Of a DNA stretch of 64,000 nucleotides, positions 1 through 12,319 are shown in pieces; the first letter of the stretch is position 1; every line of letters starts with the position of its first letter. The position numbers and the translations under genes were made by a program. The notes beneath the pieces are model-generated. The model was not told the origin of the DNA and ran no database searches. It worked only from the letters and a program-made list of their open reading frames with translations. The stretch is taken from contig OV050030.1 of the NCBI GenBank assembly GCA_920105625.2, positions 191,513,887 to 191,577,886 on the forward strand. Direction: 5' to 3'. The DNA is from Clusia tigrina (Eukaryota; Arthropoda; Insecta; Diptera; Clusiidae).

Positions 1-34
1 TATGACCGATAGCTTAAATTGACAAGAGGCACGA
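1..34 (+). repeat. Truncated monomer at left edge (E-class tail)
   Basis: This is the last 34 bases of a monomer, ending with the altered GAGGCACGA that precedes F-class monomers. The same tail at 3663-3696 ends a complete E monomer (3510-3696), so the array continues to the left of the window. Confidence 0.85.
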
Positions 35-804
35 GCACTTTATTGTCACAAAATTTCAAGGTTTTATGACGCTCCAGTAAAAAGTTACAAACATTTGAAT
101 GTTCAAATTTTGATAGGTGTAGTACGCACGGAAAAAAGGAGTTAGAGCCATTGGATGCTTTATCAGTGTTTCAATTTGGACTCAAGGGTAGCATAGCTAT
201 GACCGATAGCTTAAATTGACAAGGGGCATGAGTGCTTTATTGTCACAAAATTTCAAGGTTTTATGACGCTCCAGTAGAAAGTTACAGGCATTTGAATGTT
301 GCAAACTTTGATACGCACCGTGTAGAAATTTGGTCCATTGGAAGCTTTATCAGTGTTTCAATTTTGACTCAAGGGTAGCATAGCTATGACCGATAGCTTA
401 AATTGACAAGGGGCATGAGTGCTTTATTGTCACAAAATTTCAAGGTTTTATGACGCTCCAGTAAAAAGTTACAAGCTTTTGAATGTTGCAAACTTTGATA
501 GGTGTAGTACGCTTGGAAAAAAGGAGTCAGAGCCATTGGAAGTGTTTCAATTTGGACTCAAGGGTAGCATAGCTATGACCGATAGCTTAAATTGACAAGG
601 GGCATGAGTGCTTTATTGTCACAAAATTTCAAGGTTTTATGACGCTCCAGTAAAAAGTTACAAGCTTTTGAATGTTGCAAACTTTGATAGGTGTAGTACC
701 ACGGAAAAAAGGAGTCAGAGCCATTGGAAGATTTATCAGTGTTTCAAGTTGGACTCAAGGGTAGCATATCTATGATCGATAGCTTAAATTGACAAGGGGC
801 ATGC

Positions 805-1002
805 GTGCTATATTGTCACAAAATTTCAAGCTTTTATGACGCTCCAGTAAAAAGTTACAAACATTTGAATGTTGCAAATTTTGATAGGTGTAGTACGCAC
901 GGAAAAAAGGAGTTAGTGCCATTGGATGCTTTATCAGTGTTTCAATTTGGACTCAAGGGTAGCATAGCTATGACCGATAGCTTAAATTGACAAGGGGCAT
1001 GA
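805..1002 (+). repeat. Class A1 monomer (198 bp), exemplar
   Basis: Full-length monomer. Marks: AAACATTTGAATG near monomer position 55, GGAGTTAGAGCC near 105, TTGGATGC near 120, and CATAGCTATGACCGAT near 160. Close copies lie at 1003, 2546, 4467 and 5617. A copy at 2744 has lost 6 bp near position 138. A1 occurs only in the first 6 kb, so it marks the left zone. It contains an open frame from GTG to TGA that I regard as non-coding. Confidence 0.9.
963..982. other. Dyad-symmetry site in the monomer, exemplar
   Basis: Near monomer positions 159-178 most classes carry CATAGCTATG, a perfect 10-bp palindrome, overlapping AGCTA-TGACCGA-TAGCT, a 5-bp inverted repeat with a 7-base loop. E and A2, and some copies of other classes such as D, read CATATCTATG instead, which breaks the palindrome and the stem. 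Short dyads are known from many centromeric satellites. Any role here is an inference. Confidence 0.6.
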
Positions 1003-3696
1003 GTGCTTCAATGTCACAAAATTTCAAGGTTTTATGACGCTCCAGTAAAAAGTCACAAGCATTTGAATGTTGCAAATTTTGATAGGTGTAGTACGCACGG
1101 AAAAAAGGAGTTAGAGCCATTGGATGCTTTATCAGTGTTTCAATTTGGACTCAAGGGTAGCATAGCTATGACCGATAGCTTAAATTGACAAGGGGCATGA
1201 GTGCTTTATTGTCACAAAATTTCAAGGTTTTATGACGCTCCAGTAAAAAGTTACAAGCATTTGAATGTTGCAAACTTTGATAGGAGTAGTACCACGGAAA
1301 AAAGGAGTCAGAGCCATTGGAAGATTTATCAGTGTTTCAATTTGGACTCAAGGGTAGCATAGCTATGACCGATAGCTTAAATTAACAAGGGGCATGCGTG
1401 CTTTATTGTCACAAAATTTAAAGGTTTTATGACGCTCCAGAAAAAAGTTACAAGCATTTGAATGTTGCAAACTTTGATACGCACCGTGTAGAAGTTTGGT
1501 CCATTGGAAGCTTTATCAGTGTTTCAATTTTGACTCAAGGGTAGCATAGCTATGACCGATAGCTTAAATTGACAAGGGGCATGAGTGCTTTATTGTCACA
1601 AAATTTCAAGGTTTTATGACGCACCAGTAAAAAGTTACAAGCTTTTGAATATTGCAAACTTTGATAGGTGTAGTACGCGCGGAAAAAAGGAGTCAGAGCC
1701 ATTGGAAGTGTCTCAATTTGGACTCAACGGTAGCATAGCTATGACCGATTGCTTAAATTGACAAGGGGCATGAGTGCTTTATTGTCACAAAATTTCAAGG
1801 TTTTATGACGCTCCAGTAAAAAGTTACAAGCTTTTGAATGTTGCAAACTTTGATAGGTGTAGTACGCACGGAAAAAAGGAGTTAGAGCCATTGGAAGCTT
1901 TATCAGTGTTTCAATTTGGACTCAAGGGTAGCATATCTATGTTCGATAGCTTAAATTGACAAGGGGCATGCGTGCTATATTGTCACGAAAATTTCAAGGT
2001 TTTATGACGCTCCAGTAAAAAGTTATAAGCATTTGAATGCTGCAAACTTTGATACGCACCGTGTAGAAGTTTGGTCCATTGGAAGCTTTATCAGTGTTTC
2101 AATTTTGACTCAAGGGTAGCATAGCTATGACCGATAGCTTAAATTGATAAGAGGCATGAGTGCTTTATTGTCACAAAATATCAAGGTTATATGACGCTCC
2201 AGTAAAAAGTTACACGCTTTTGAATGTTGCAAACTTTGATAGGTGTAGTACGCACGGAAAAAAGGATTCAGAGCCATTGGAAGTGTTTCAATTTGGACTC
2301 AAGGGTAGCATAGCTATGACCGATAGCTTAAATTGACAAGGGGCATGAGTGCTTCATTGTCACAAAATTTCAAGGTTTTATGACGCTCCAGTAAAAAGTT
2401 ACAAGCATTTGAATGTTGCAAATTTTGATAGGTGTAGTACCACGGAAAAAAGGAGTCAGAGCCATTGGAAGATTTATCAGTGTTTCAAGTTGGACTCAAG
2501 GGTAGCATATCTATGATCGATAGCTTAAATTGACAAGGGGCATGCGTGCTATATTGTCACAAAATTTCAAGCTTTTATGACGCTCCAGTAAAAAGTTACA
2601 AACATTTGAATGTTGCAAATTTTGATAGGTGTAGTACGCACGGAAAAAAGGAGTTAGAGCCATTGGATGCTTTATCAGTGTTTCAATTTGGACTCAAGGG
2701 TAGCATAGCTATGACCGATATCTTAAATTGACAAGGGGCATGAGTGCTTTATTGTCACAAAATTTCAAGGTTTTATGACGCTCCAGTAAAAAGTTACAAA
2801 CATTTGAATGTTGCAAATTTTGATAGGTGTAGTACGCACGGAAAAAAGGAGTTAGAGCCATTGGATGCTTTATCAGTGTTTGGACTCAAGGGTAGCATAG
2901 CTATGACCGATAGCTTAAATTGACAACGGGCATGAGTGCTTTATTGTCACAAATTTTCAAGGTTTTATGACGCTCCAGTAGAAAGTTACAGGCATTTGAA
3001 TGTTGCAAACTTTGATACGCACCGTGCAGAAGTTTGGTCCATTGGAAGCTTTATCAGTGTTTCAATTTTGACTCAAGGGTAGCATAGCTATGACCGATAG
3101 CTTAAATTGACAAGGGGCATGAGTGCTTTATTGTCACAAAATATCAAGGTTTTATGACGCTCCAGTAAAAAGTTACACGCTTTTGAATGCTGCAAACTTT
3201 GATAGGTGTAGTACGCACGGAAAAAAGGAGTCAGAGCCATTGGAAGTGTTTCAATTTGGACTCAAGGGTAGCATAGCTATGACCGATAACTTAAATTGAC
3301 AAGGGGCATGAGTGCTTCAATGTCACAAAATTTCAAGGTTTTATGACGCTCCAGTAAAAAGTTACAAGCATTTGAATGTTGCAAATTTTGATAGGTGTAG
3401 TACGCACGGAAAAAAGGAGTTAGAGCCATTGGAAGATTTATCAGTGTTTCAATTTGGACTCAAGAGTAGCATAGCTATGACCGATAGCTTAAATTAACAA
3501 GGGGCATGCGTGCTTTATTGTCACAAAATTTAAAGGTTTTATGACGCTCCAGAAAAAAGTTACAAGCATTTGAATGTTGCAAACTTTGATACGCACCGTG
3601 TAGAAGTTTGGTCCATTGGTAGGTTTATCAGTGTTTCAATTTTGACCCAAGAGTAGCATATCTATGACCGATAGCTTAAATTGACAAGAGGCACGA

Positions 3697-6387
3697 GCAC
3701 TTTATTGTCACAAAATTTCAAGGTTTTATGACGCTCCAGTAAAAAGTTACAAACATTTGAATGTTCAAATTTTGATAGGTGTAGTACGCACGGAAAAAAG
3801 GAGTTAGAGCCATTGGATGCTTTATCAGTGTTTCAATTTGGACTCAAGGGTAGCATAGCTATGACCGATAGCTTAAATTGACAAGGGGCATGAGTGCTTT
3901 ATTGTCACAAAATTTCAAGGTTTTATGACGCTCCAGTAGAAAGTTACAGGCATTTGAATGTTGCAAACTTTGATACGCACCGTGTAGAAATTTGGTCCAT
4001 TGGAAGCTTTATCAGTGTTTCAATTTTGACTCAAGGGTAGCATAGCTATGACCGATAGCTTAAATTGACAAGGGGCATGAGTGCTTTATTGTCACAAAAT
4101 TTCAAGGTTTTATGACGCTGCAGTAAAAAGTTACAAGCTTTTGAATGTTGCAAACTTTGATAGGTGTAGTACGCTTGGAAAAAAGGAGTCAGAGCCATTG
4201 GAAGTGTTTCAATTTGGACTCAAGGGTAGCATAGCTATGACCGATAGCTTAAATTGACAAGGGGCATGAGTGCTTTATTGTCACAAAATTTCAAGGTTTT
4301 ATGACGCTCCAGTAAAAAGTTACAAGCTTTTGAATGTTGCAAACTTTGATAGGTGTAGTACCACGGAAAAAAGGAGTCAGAGCCATTGGAAGATTTATCA
4401 GTGTTTCAAGTTGGACTCAAGGGTAGCATATCTATGATCGATAGCTTAAATTGACAAGGGGCATGCGTGCTATATTGTCACAAAATTTCAAGCTTTTATG
4501 ACGCTCCAGTAAAAAGTTACAAACATTTGAATGTTGCAAATTTTGATAGGTGTAGTACGCACGGAAAAAAGGAGTTAGTGCCATTGGATGCTTTATCAGT
4601 GTTTCAATTTGGACTCAAGGGTAGCATAGCTATGACCGATAGCTTAAATTGACAAGGGGCATGAGTGCTTTATTGTCACAAAATTTCAAGGTTTTATGAC
4701 GCTCCAGTAAAAAGTTACAAGCATTTGAATGTTGCAAACTTTGATAGGAGTAGTACCACGGAAAAAAGGAGTCAGAGCCATTGGAAGATTTATCAGTGTT
4801 TCAATTTGGACTCAAGGGTAGCATAGCTATGACCGATAGCTTAAATTAACAAGGGGCATGCGTGCTTTATTGTCACAAAATTTAAAGGTTTTATGACGCT
4901 CCAGAAAAAAGTTACAAGCATTTGAATGTTGCAAACTTTGATACGCACCGTGTAGAAGTTTGGTCCATTGGAAGCTTTATCAGTGTTTCAATTTGGACTC
5001 AAGGGTAGCATAGCTATGACCGATAGCTTAAATTGACAAGGGGCATGAGTGCTTTATTGTCACAAAATTTCAAGGTTTTATGACGCACCAGTAAAAAGTT
5101 ACAAGCTTTTGAATATTGCAAACTTTGATAGGTGTAGTACGCGCGGAAAAAAGGAGTCAGAGCCATTGGATGCTTTATCAGTGTTTGGACTCAAGGGTAG
5201 CATAGCTATGACCGATAGCTTAAATTGACAACGGGCATGAGTGCTTTATTGTCACAAATTTTCAAGGTTTTATGACGCTCCAGTAGAAAGTTACAGGCAT
5301 TTGAATGTTGCAAACTTTGATACGCACCGTGCAGAAGTTTGGTCCATTGGAAGCTTTATCAGTGTTTCAATTTTGACTCAAGGGTAGCATAGCTATGACC
5401 GATAGCTTAAATTGACAAGGGGCATGAGTGCTTTATTGTCACAAAATATCAAGGTTTTATGACGCTCCAGTAAAAAGTTACACGCTTTTGAATGCTGCAA
5501 ACTTTGATAGGTGTAGTACGCACGGAAAAAAGGAGTCAGAGCCATTGGAAGTGTTTCAATTTGGACTCAAGGGTAGCATAGCTATGACCGATAACTTAAA
5601 TTGACAAGGGGCATGAGTGCTTCAATGTCACAAAATTTCAAGGTTTTATGACGCTCCAGTAAAAAGTTACAAGCATTTGAATGTTGCAAATTTTGATAGG
5701 TGTAGTACGCACGGAAAAAAGGAGTTAGAGCCATTGGATGCTTTATCAGTGTTTCAATTTGGACTCAAGGGTAGCATAGCTATGACCGATAGCTTAAATT
5801 GACAAGGGGCATGCGTGCTTTATTGTCACAAAATTTAAAGGTTTTATGACGCTCCAGAAAAAAGTTACAAGCATTTGAATGTTGCAAACTTTGATACGCA
5901 CCGTGTAGAAGTTTGGTCCATTGGAAGCTTTATCAGTGTTTCAATTTTGACTCAAGGGTAGCATAGCTATGACCGATAGCTTAAATTGACAAGGGGCATG
6001 AGTGCTTTATTGTCACAAAATTTCAAGGTTTTATGACGCTCCAGTAAAAAGTTACAAGCTTTTGAATGTTGCAAACTTTGATAGGTGTAGTACGCACGGA
6101 AAAAAGGAGTTAGAGCCATTGGAAGCTTTATCAGTGTTTCAATTTGGACTCAAGGGTAGCATATCTATGTTCGATAGCTTAAATTGACAAGGGGCATGCG
6201 TGCTATATTGTCACGAAAATTTCAAGGTTTTATGACGCTCCAGTAAAAAGTTATAAGCATTTGAATGCTGCAAACTTTGATACGCACCGTGTAGAAGTTT
6301 GGTCCATTGGAAGCTTTATCAGTGTTTCAATTTTGACTCAAGGGTAGCATAGCTATGACCGATAGCTTAAATTGATAAGAGGCATGA
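3697..6387 (+). repeat. Second, shortened copy of the left zone
   Basis: This repeats 35-2159 and part of 2862-3400, with pieces missing. Offset to the first copy starts at 3662 and drops to 3464 because the second A1 (1003-1200) is absent. Near 5165 it jumps to match the sequence around 2862 (offset 2305). From 5815 it again follows the A3/B part, with the C' at 1585-1773 missing. Order: F', B, C, D, A1, D, E/B, hybrid, B, C, A1, E/B, A2, A3/B. Shared private marks include GAATGTTCAAA, GATAGGAGTAG and GACAACGGGC. Confidence 0.88.
5049..5240 (+). repeat. Recombinant monomer at a duplication junction (192 bp)
   Basis: The first half carries the private marks of the monomer at 1585 (GACGCACCAG, GAATATTGC, ACGCGCGG). 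After GAGCCATTGGA it continues as the monomer at 2744, including its 6-bp loss (GTGTTTGGACTC) and the following GACAACGGGC. The switch lies in identical sequence at about 5160-5172. It is a direct record of unequal exchange that removed about 1.16 kb. Confidence 0.88.
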
Positions 6388-8299
6388 GTGCTTTATTGTC
6401 ACAAAATTTCAAGGTTTTATGACGCTCCAGTAAAAAGTTACAAGCATTTGAATGTTGGAAATTTTGATAGGTGTAGTACCACGGAAAAAAGGATTCAAAG
6501 CCATTGGATGATTTATCAGTGTTTCAATTTGGACTCAAGGGTAGCATAGCTATGATCGATAGCTTAAATTGGCAAAGGGCATGAGTGCTTTATTGTCACA
6601 AAATTTCAAGGTTTTATGACGCTCCAGTAAAAAGTTACAAGCATTTGAATGTTGCAAACTTTGATAGGTGTAGTACCACGGAAAAAAGGAGTCAGAGCCA
6701 TTGGAAGATTTATCAGTGTTTCAATTTGGACTCAAGGGTAGCATAGCTATGACCGATAGCTTAAATTAACAAGGGGCATGCGTGCTTTATTGTCACAAAA
6801 TTTAAAGGTTTTATGACGCTCCAGAAAAAAGTTACAAGCATTTGAATGTTGCAAACTTTGATACGCACCGTGTAGAAGTTTGGTCCATTGGTAGGTTTAT
6901 CAGTGTTTCAATTTTGACCCAAGAGTAGCATATCTATGACCGATAGCTTAAATTGACAAGAGGCACGAGCACTTTATTGTCACAAAATTTCAAGGTTTTA
7001 TGACGCTCCAGTAGAAAGTTACAGGCATTTGAATGTTGCAAACTTTGATACGCACCGTGTAGAAATTTGGTCCATTGGAAGCTTTATCAGTGTTTCAATT
7101 TTGACTCAAGGGTAGCATAGCTATGACCGATAGCTTAAATTGACAAGGGGCATGAGTGCTTTATTGTCACAAAATTTCAAGGTTTTATGACGCTCCAGTA
7201 AAAAGTTACAAGCTTTTGAATGTTGCAAACTTTGATAGGTGTAGTACGCTTGGAAAAAAGGAGTCAGAGCCATTGGAAGTGTTTCAATTTGGACTCAAGG
7301 GTAGCATAGCTATGACCGATAGCTTAAATTGACAATGGGCATGAGTGCTTTATTGTCACAAAATTTCAAGGTTTTATGTCGCTCCAGTAAAAAGTTACAA
7401 GCTTTTGAATGTTACAAACTTTGATAGGTGTAGTACCACGGAAAAAAGGAGTCAGAGCCATTGGAAGATTTATCAGTGTTTCAATTTGGACTCAAGGGTA
7501 GCATAGCTATGACCGATAGCTTAAATTAACAAGGGGCATGCGTGCTTTATTGTCACAAAATTTCAAGGTTTTATGACGCTCCAGAAAAAAGTTACAAGCA
7601 TTTGAATGTTGCAAACTTTGATACGCACCGTGTAGAAGTTTGGTCCATTGGTAGGTTTATCAGTGTTTCAATTTTGACCCAAGAGTAGCATATCTATGAC
7701 CGATAGCTTAAATTGACAAGAGGCACGAGCACTTTATTGTCACAAAATTTCAAGGTTTTGTGACGCTCCAGTAGAAAGTTACAGGCATTTGAATGTTGCA
7801 AACTTTGATACGCACCGTGTAGAAATTTGGTCCATTGGAAGCTTTATCAGTGTTTCAATTTTGACTCAAGGGTACCATAGCTATGACCGATAGCTTAAAT
7901 TGACAAGGGGCATGAGTGCTTTATTGTCACAAAATTTTAAGGTTTTATGACACTCCAGTAAAAAGTTACAAGCATTTGAATGTTGCAAACTTTGATAGGT
8001 GTAGTACCACGGAAAAAAGGAGTCAGAGCCATTGGAAGATTTATCAGTGTTTCAATTTGGACTCAAGGGTAGCATAGCTATGACCGATAGCTTAAATTAA
8101 CAAGGGGCATGCGTGCTTTATTGTCACAAAATTTAAAGGTTTTATGACGCTCCAGAAAAAAGTTACAAGCATTTGAATGTTGCAAACTTTGATACGCACC
8201 GTGTAGAAGTTTGGTCCATTGGTAGGTTTATCAGTGTTTCAATTTTGACCCAAGAGTAGCATATCTATGACCGATAGCTTAAATTGACAAGAGGCACGA
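6388..8299 (+). repeat. Mixed D/E/B stretch (10 monomers)
   Basis: Order: D', D, E, B, C, D, E, B, D, E, starting at 6388, 6585, 6782, 6969, 7156, 7345, 7542, 7729, 7916 and 8113. F is missing, so B directly follows E at 6969 and 7729 and has the GCACTTTATT start normally seen on F. The D' at 6388 is unusually divergent (GAATGTTGGAAA, GGATTCAAAGCC). Confidence 0.87.
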
Positions 8300-10211
8300 G
8301 CACTTTATTGTCACAAAATTTCAAGGTTTTATGACGCTCCAGTAAAAATTTACAAGCTTTTGAATGTTGCAAACTTTGATAGGTGTAGTACGCACGGAAA
8401 AAAGGAGTCAGAGCCATTGGAAGTGTTTCAATTTGGACTCAAGGGTAACATGACCGATAGCTTAAATTGACAAGGGGCATGAGTGCTTTATTGTCACAAA
8501 ATTTCAAGGTTTTATGACGCTCCGGTAAAAAGTTATAAGCTTTTGAATGTTGCAAACTTTGATAGGTGTAGTACGCACGGAAAAAAGGAGTTAGAGCCAT
8601 TGGAAGCTTTATCAGTGTTTCAATTTGGACTCAAGGGTAGCATATCTATGATCGATAGCTTAAATTGACAAGGGGCATGCGTGCTATATTGTCACAAAAT
8701 TTCAAGGTTTTATGACGCTCCAGTAAAAAGTTACAAGCATTTGAATGCTGCAAATTTTGATAGGTGTAGTACGCACGGAAAAAAGGAGTTAGAGCCATTG
8801 GATGCTTTATCAGTGTTTCAATTTGGACTCAAGGGTAGCATAGCTATGATCGATAGCTTAATTTGACAAGGGGCATGAGTGCTTTATTGTCACAAAATTT
8901 CAAGGTTTTATGACGCTCCAGTAAAAAGTTACAAGCTTTTGAATGTTGCAAACTTTGATAGGTGTAGTACGCACGGAAAAAAGGAGTCAGAGCCATTGGA
9001 AGTGTTTCAATTTGGACTCAAGGGTAGCATAGCTATGACCGATAGCTTAAATTGACAAGGGGCATGAGTGCTTTATTGTCACAAAATTTCAAGGTTTTAT
9101 GACGCTCCAGTAGAAAGTTACAGGCATTTGAATGTTGCAAACTTTGATACACACCGTGTAGAAGTTTGTTCCATTGGAAGCTTTATCAGTGTTTCAATTT
9201 TGACTCAAGGGTAGCATAGCTATGACCGATAGCTTAAATTGACAAGGGGCATGAGTGCTTTATTGTCACAAAATTTCAAGGTTTTATGACGCTCCAGTAA
9301 AAAGTTACAAGCTTTTGAATGTTGCAAACTTTGATAGGTGTAGTACGCTTGGAAAAAAGGAGTCAGAGCCATTGGAAGTGTTTCAATTTGGACTCAAGGG
9401 TAGCATAGCTATGACCGATAGCTTAAATTGACAAGGGGCATGAGTGCTTTATTGTCACAAAATTTCAAGGTTTTATGACGCTCCAGTAAAAAGTTACAAA
9501 CTTTTGAATGTTGCAAACTTTGCTAGGTGTAGTACCACGGAAAAAAGGAGTCAGAGCCATTGGAAGATTTATCAGTGTTTCAATTTGGACTCAAGGGTAG
9601 CATAGCTATGACCGATAGCTTAAATTAACAAGGGGCATGCGTGCTTTATTGTCACAAAATTTAAAGGTTTTATGACGCTCCAGTAGAAAGTTACAGGCAT
9701 TTGAATGTTGCAAACTTTGATACGCACCGTGTAGAAATTTGGTCCATTGGAAGCTTTATCAGTGTTTCAATTTTGACTCAAGGGTAGCATAGCTATGACC
9801 GATAGCTTAAATTGACAAGGGGCATGAGTGCTTTATTGTCACAAAATTTTAAGGTTTTATGACGCTCCAGTAAAAATTTACAAGCTTTTGAATGTTGCAA
9901 ACTTTGATAGGTGTAGTACCACGGAAAAAAGGAGTCAGAGCCATTGGAAGATTTATCAGTGTCTCAATTTGGACTCAAGGGTAGCATAGCTATGACCGAT
10001 AGCTTAAATTAACAAGGGGCATGCGTGCTTTATTGTCACAAAATTTAAAGGTTTTATGACGCTCCAGAAAAAAGTTACAAGCATTTGAATGTTGCAAACT
10101 TTGATACGCACCGTGTAGAACTTTGGTCCATTGGTAGGTTTATCAGTGTTTCAATTTTGACTCAAGGGTAGCATAGCTATGACCGATAGCTTAAATTGAC
10201 AAGGGGCATGA
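8300..10211 (+). repeat. C/A2/A3/B/D/E stretch (10 monomers)
   Basis: Order: C (183 bp), A2, A3 body (198 bp), C, B, C, D, E/B, D, E/B, starting at 8300, 8483, 8681, 8879, 9068, 9255, 9444, 9641, 9828 and 10025. The 183-bp C has lost 6 bp, reading AAGGGTAACATGACCG; the same variant recurs at 10785 and 12137. The monomer at 9641 has the E head with the B GTAGAAAG segment. The one at 10025 has an E body and a B-like tail. Confidence 0.87.
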
Positions 10212-12319
10212 GTGCTTTATTGTCACAAAATTTCAAGGTTTTATGACGCTCCAGTAAAAAGTTACAAGCTTTTGAATGTTGCAAACTTTAATAGGTGTAG
10301 TACGCTTGGAAAAAAGGAGTCAGAGCCATTGGAAGTGTTTCAATTTGGACTCAAGGGTAGCATAGCTATGACCGATAGCTTAAATTGACAAGGGGCATGA
10401 GTGCTTTATTGTCACAAAATTTCAAGGTTTTATGACACTCCAGTAAAAAGTTACAAGCATTTGAATGTTGCAAACTTTGATAGGTGTAGTACCACGGAAA
10501 AAAGGAGTCAGAGCCATTGGAAGATTTATCAGTGTTTCAATTTGGACTCAAGGGTAGCATAGCTATGACCGATAGCTTAAATTAACAAGGGGCATGCGTG
10601 CTTTATTGTCACAAAATTTAAAGGTTTTATGACGCTCCAGAAAAAAGTTACAAGCATTTGAATGTTGCAAACTTTGATACGCACCGTGTAGAAGTTTGGT
10701 CCATTGGTAGGTTTATCAGTGTTTCAATTTTGACCCAAGAGTAGCATATCTATGACCGATAGCTTAAATTGACAAGAGGCACGAGCACTTTATTGTCACA
10801 AAATTTCAAGGTTTTATGACGCTCCAGTAAAAATTTACAAGCTTTTGAATGTTGCAAACTTTGATAGGTGTAGTACGCACGGAAAAAAGGAGTCAGAGCC
10901 ATTGGAAGTGTTGCAATTTGGACTCAATCGTAACATGACCGATAGCTTAAATTGACAAGGGGCATAAGTGCTTTATTGTCACAAAATTTCAAGGTTTTAT
11001 GACGCTCCAGTAAAAAGTTACAAGCTTTTGAATGTTGCAAACTTTGATAGGTGTAGTACGCACGGAAAAAAGGAGTTAGAGCCATTAGAAGCTTTATCAG
11101 TGTTTCAATTTGGACTCAAGGGTAGCATATCTATGATCGATAGCTTAAATTGACAAGGGGCATGCGTGCTATATTGTCACGAAAATTTCAAGGTTTTATG
11201 ACGCTCCAGTAAAAAGTTACAAGCATTTGAATGCTGCAAATTTTGATAGGTGTAGTACGCACGGAAAAAAGGAGTTAGAGCCATTGGATGCTTTATCAGT
11301 TTTTCAATTTGGACTCAAGGGTAGCATATCTATGATAGATAGCTTAAATTGACAAGGGGCATGCGTGCTATATTGTCACGAAAATTTCAAGGTTTTATGA
11401 CGCTCCAGTAGAAAGTTACAAGCATTTGAATGCTGCAAATTTTGATAGGTGTAGTACGCACGGAAAAAAGGAGTTAGAGCCATTGGATGCTTTATCAGTG
11501 TTTCAATTTGGACTCAAGGGTAGCATAGCTATGATCGATAGCTTAAATTGACAAGGGGCATGAGTGCTTTATTGTCACAAAATTTCAAGGTTTTATGACG
11601 CTCCAGTAAAAAGTTACAAGCTTTTGAATGTTGCAAACTTTAATAGGTGTAGTACGCTTGGAAAAAAGGAGTCAGAGCCATTGGAAGTGTTTCAATTTGG
11701 ACTCAAGGGTAGCATAGCTATGACCGATAGCTTAAATTGACAAGGGGCATGAGTGCTTTATTGTCACAAAATTTCAAGGTTTTATGACACTCCAGTAAAA
11801 AGTTACAAGCATTTGAATGTTGCAAACTTTGATAGGTGTAGTACCACGGAAAAAAGGAGTCAGAGCCATTGGAAGATTTATCAGTGTTTCAATTTGGACT
11901 CAAGGGTAGCATAGCTATGACCGATAGCTTAAATTAACAAGGGGCATGCGTGCTTTATTGTCACAAAATTTAAAGGTTTTATGACGCTCCAGAAAAAAGT
12001 TACAAGCATTTGAATGTTGCAAACTTTGATACGCACCGTGTAGAAGTTTGGTCCATTGGTAGGTTTATCAGTGTTTCAATTTTGACCCAAGAGTAGCATA
12101 TCTATGACCGATAGCTTAAATTGACAAGAGGCACGAGCACTTTATTGTCACAAAATTTCAAGGTTTTATGACGCTCCAGTAAAAATTTACAAGCTTTTGA
12201 ATGTTGCAAACTTTGATAGGTGTAGTACGCACGGAAAAAAGGAGTCAGAGCCATTGGAAGTGTTGCAATTTGGACTCAAGGGTAACATGACCGATAGCTT
12301 AAATTGACAAGGGGCATGA

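Larger units (their letters stand above)
35..3696 (+). repeat. Left mixed zone, first copy (19 monomers)
   Basis: Monomer order: F', B, C, D, A1, A1, D, E/B, C', A2, A3/B, C, D, A1, A1 (6-bp loss), B, C, A/D, E. Starts are 35, 232, 419, 608, 805, 1003, 1201, 1398, 1585, 1774, 1972, 2160, 2349, 2546, 2744, 2936, 3123, 3312 and 3510. The F'-B-C-D-A1 run at the start is repeated at 3697 with an exact offset of 3662 bp. The monomer at 1972 (188 bp) has an A3 head and a B second half. Confidence 0.88.

Noticed and set aside
805..990. Repeated open frames of 61 codons on the plus strand, about 60 copies
   Set aside because: They start at a GTG (or TTG) fixed in the monomer and stop at the TGA or TAA near its end. 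Closely related monomers of 187, 188, 197 and 199 bp break the frame. No ribosome-binding site, promoter or synonymous bias is visible. They are by-products of a homogenised satellite.
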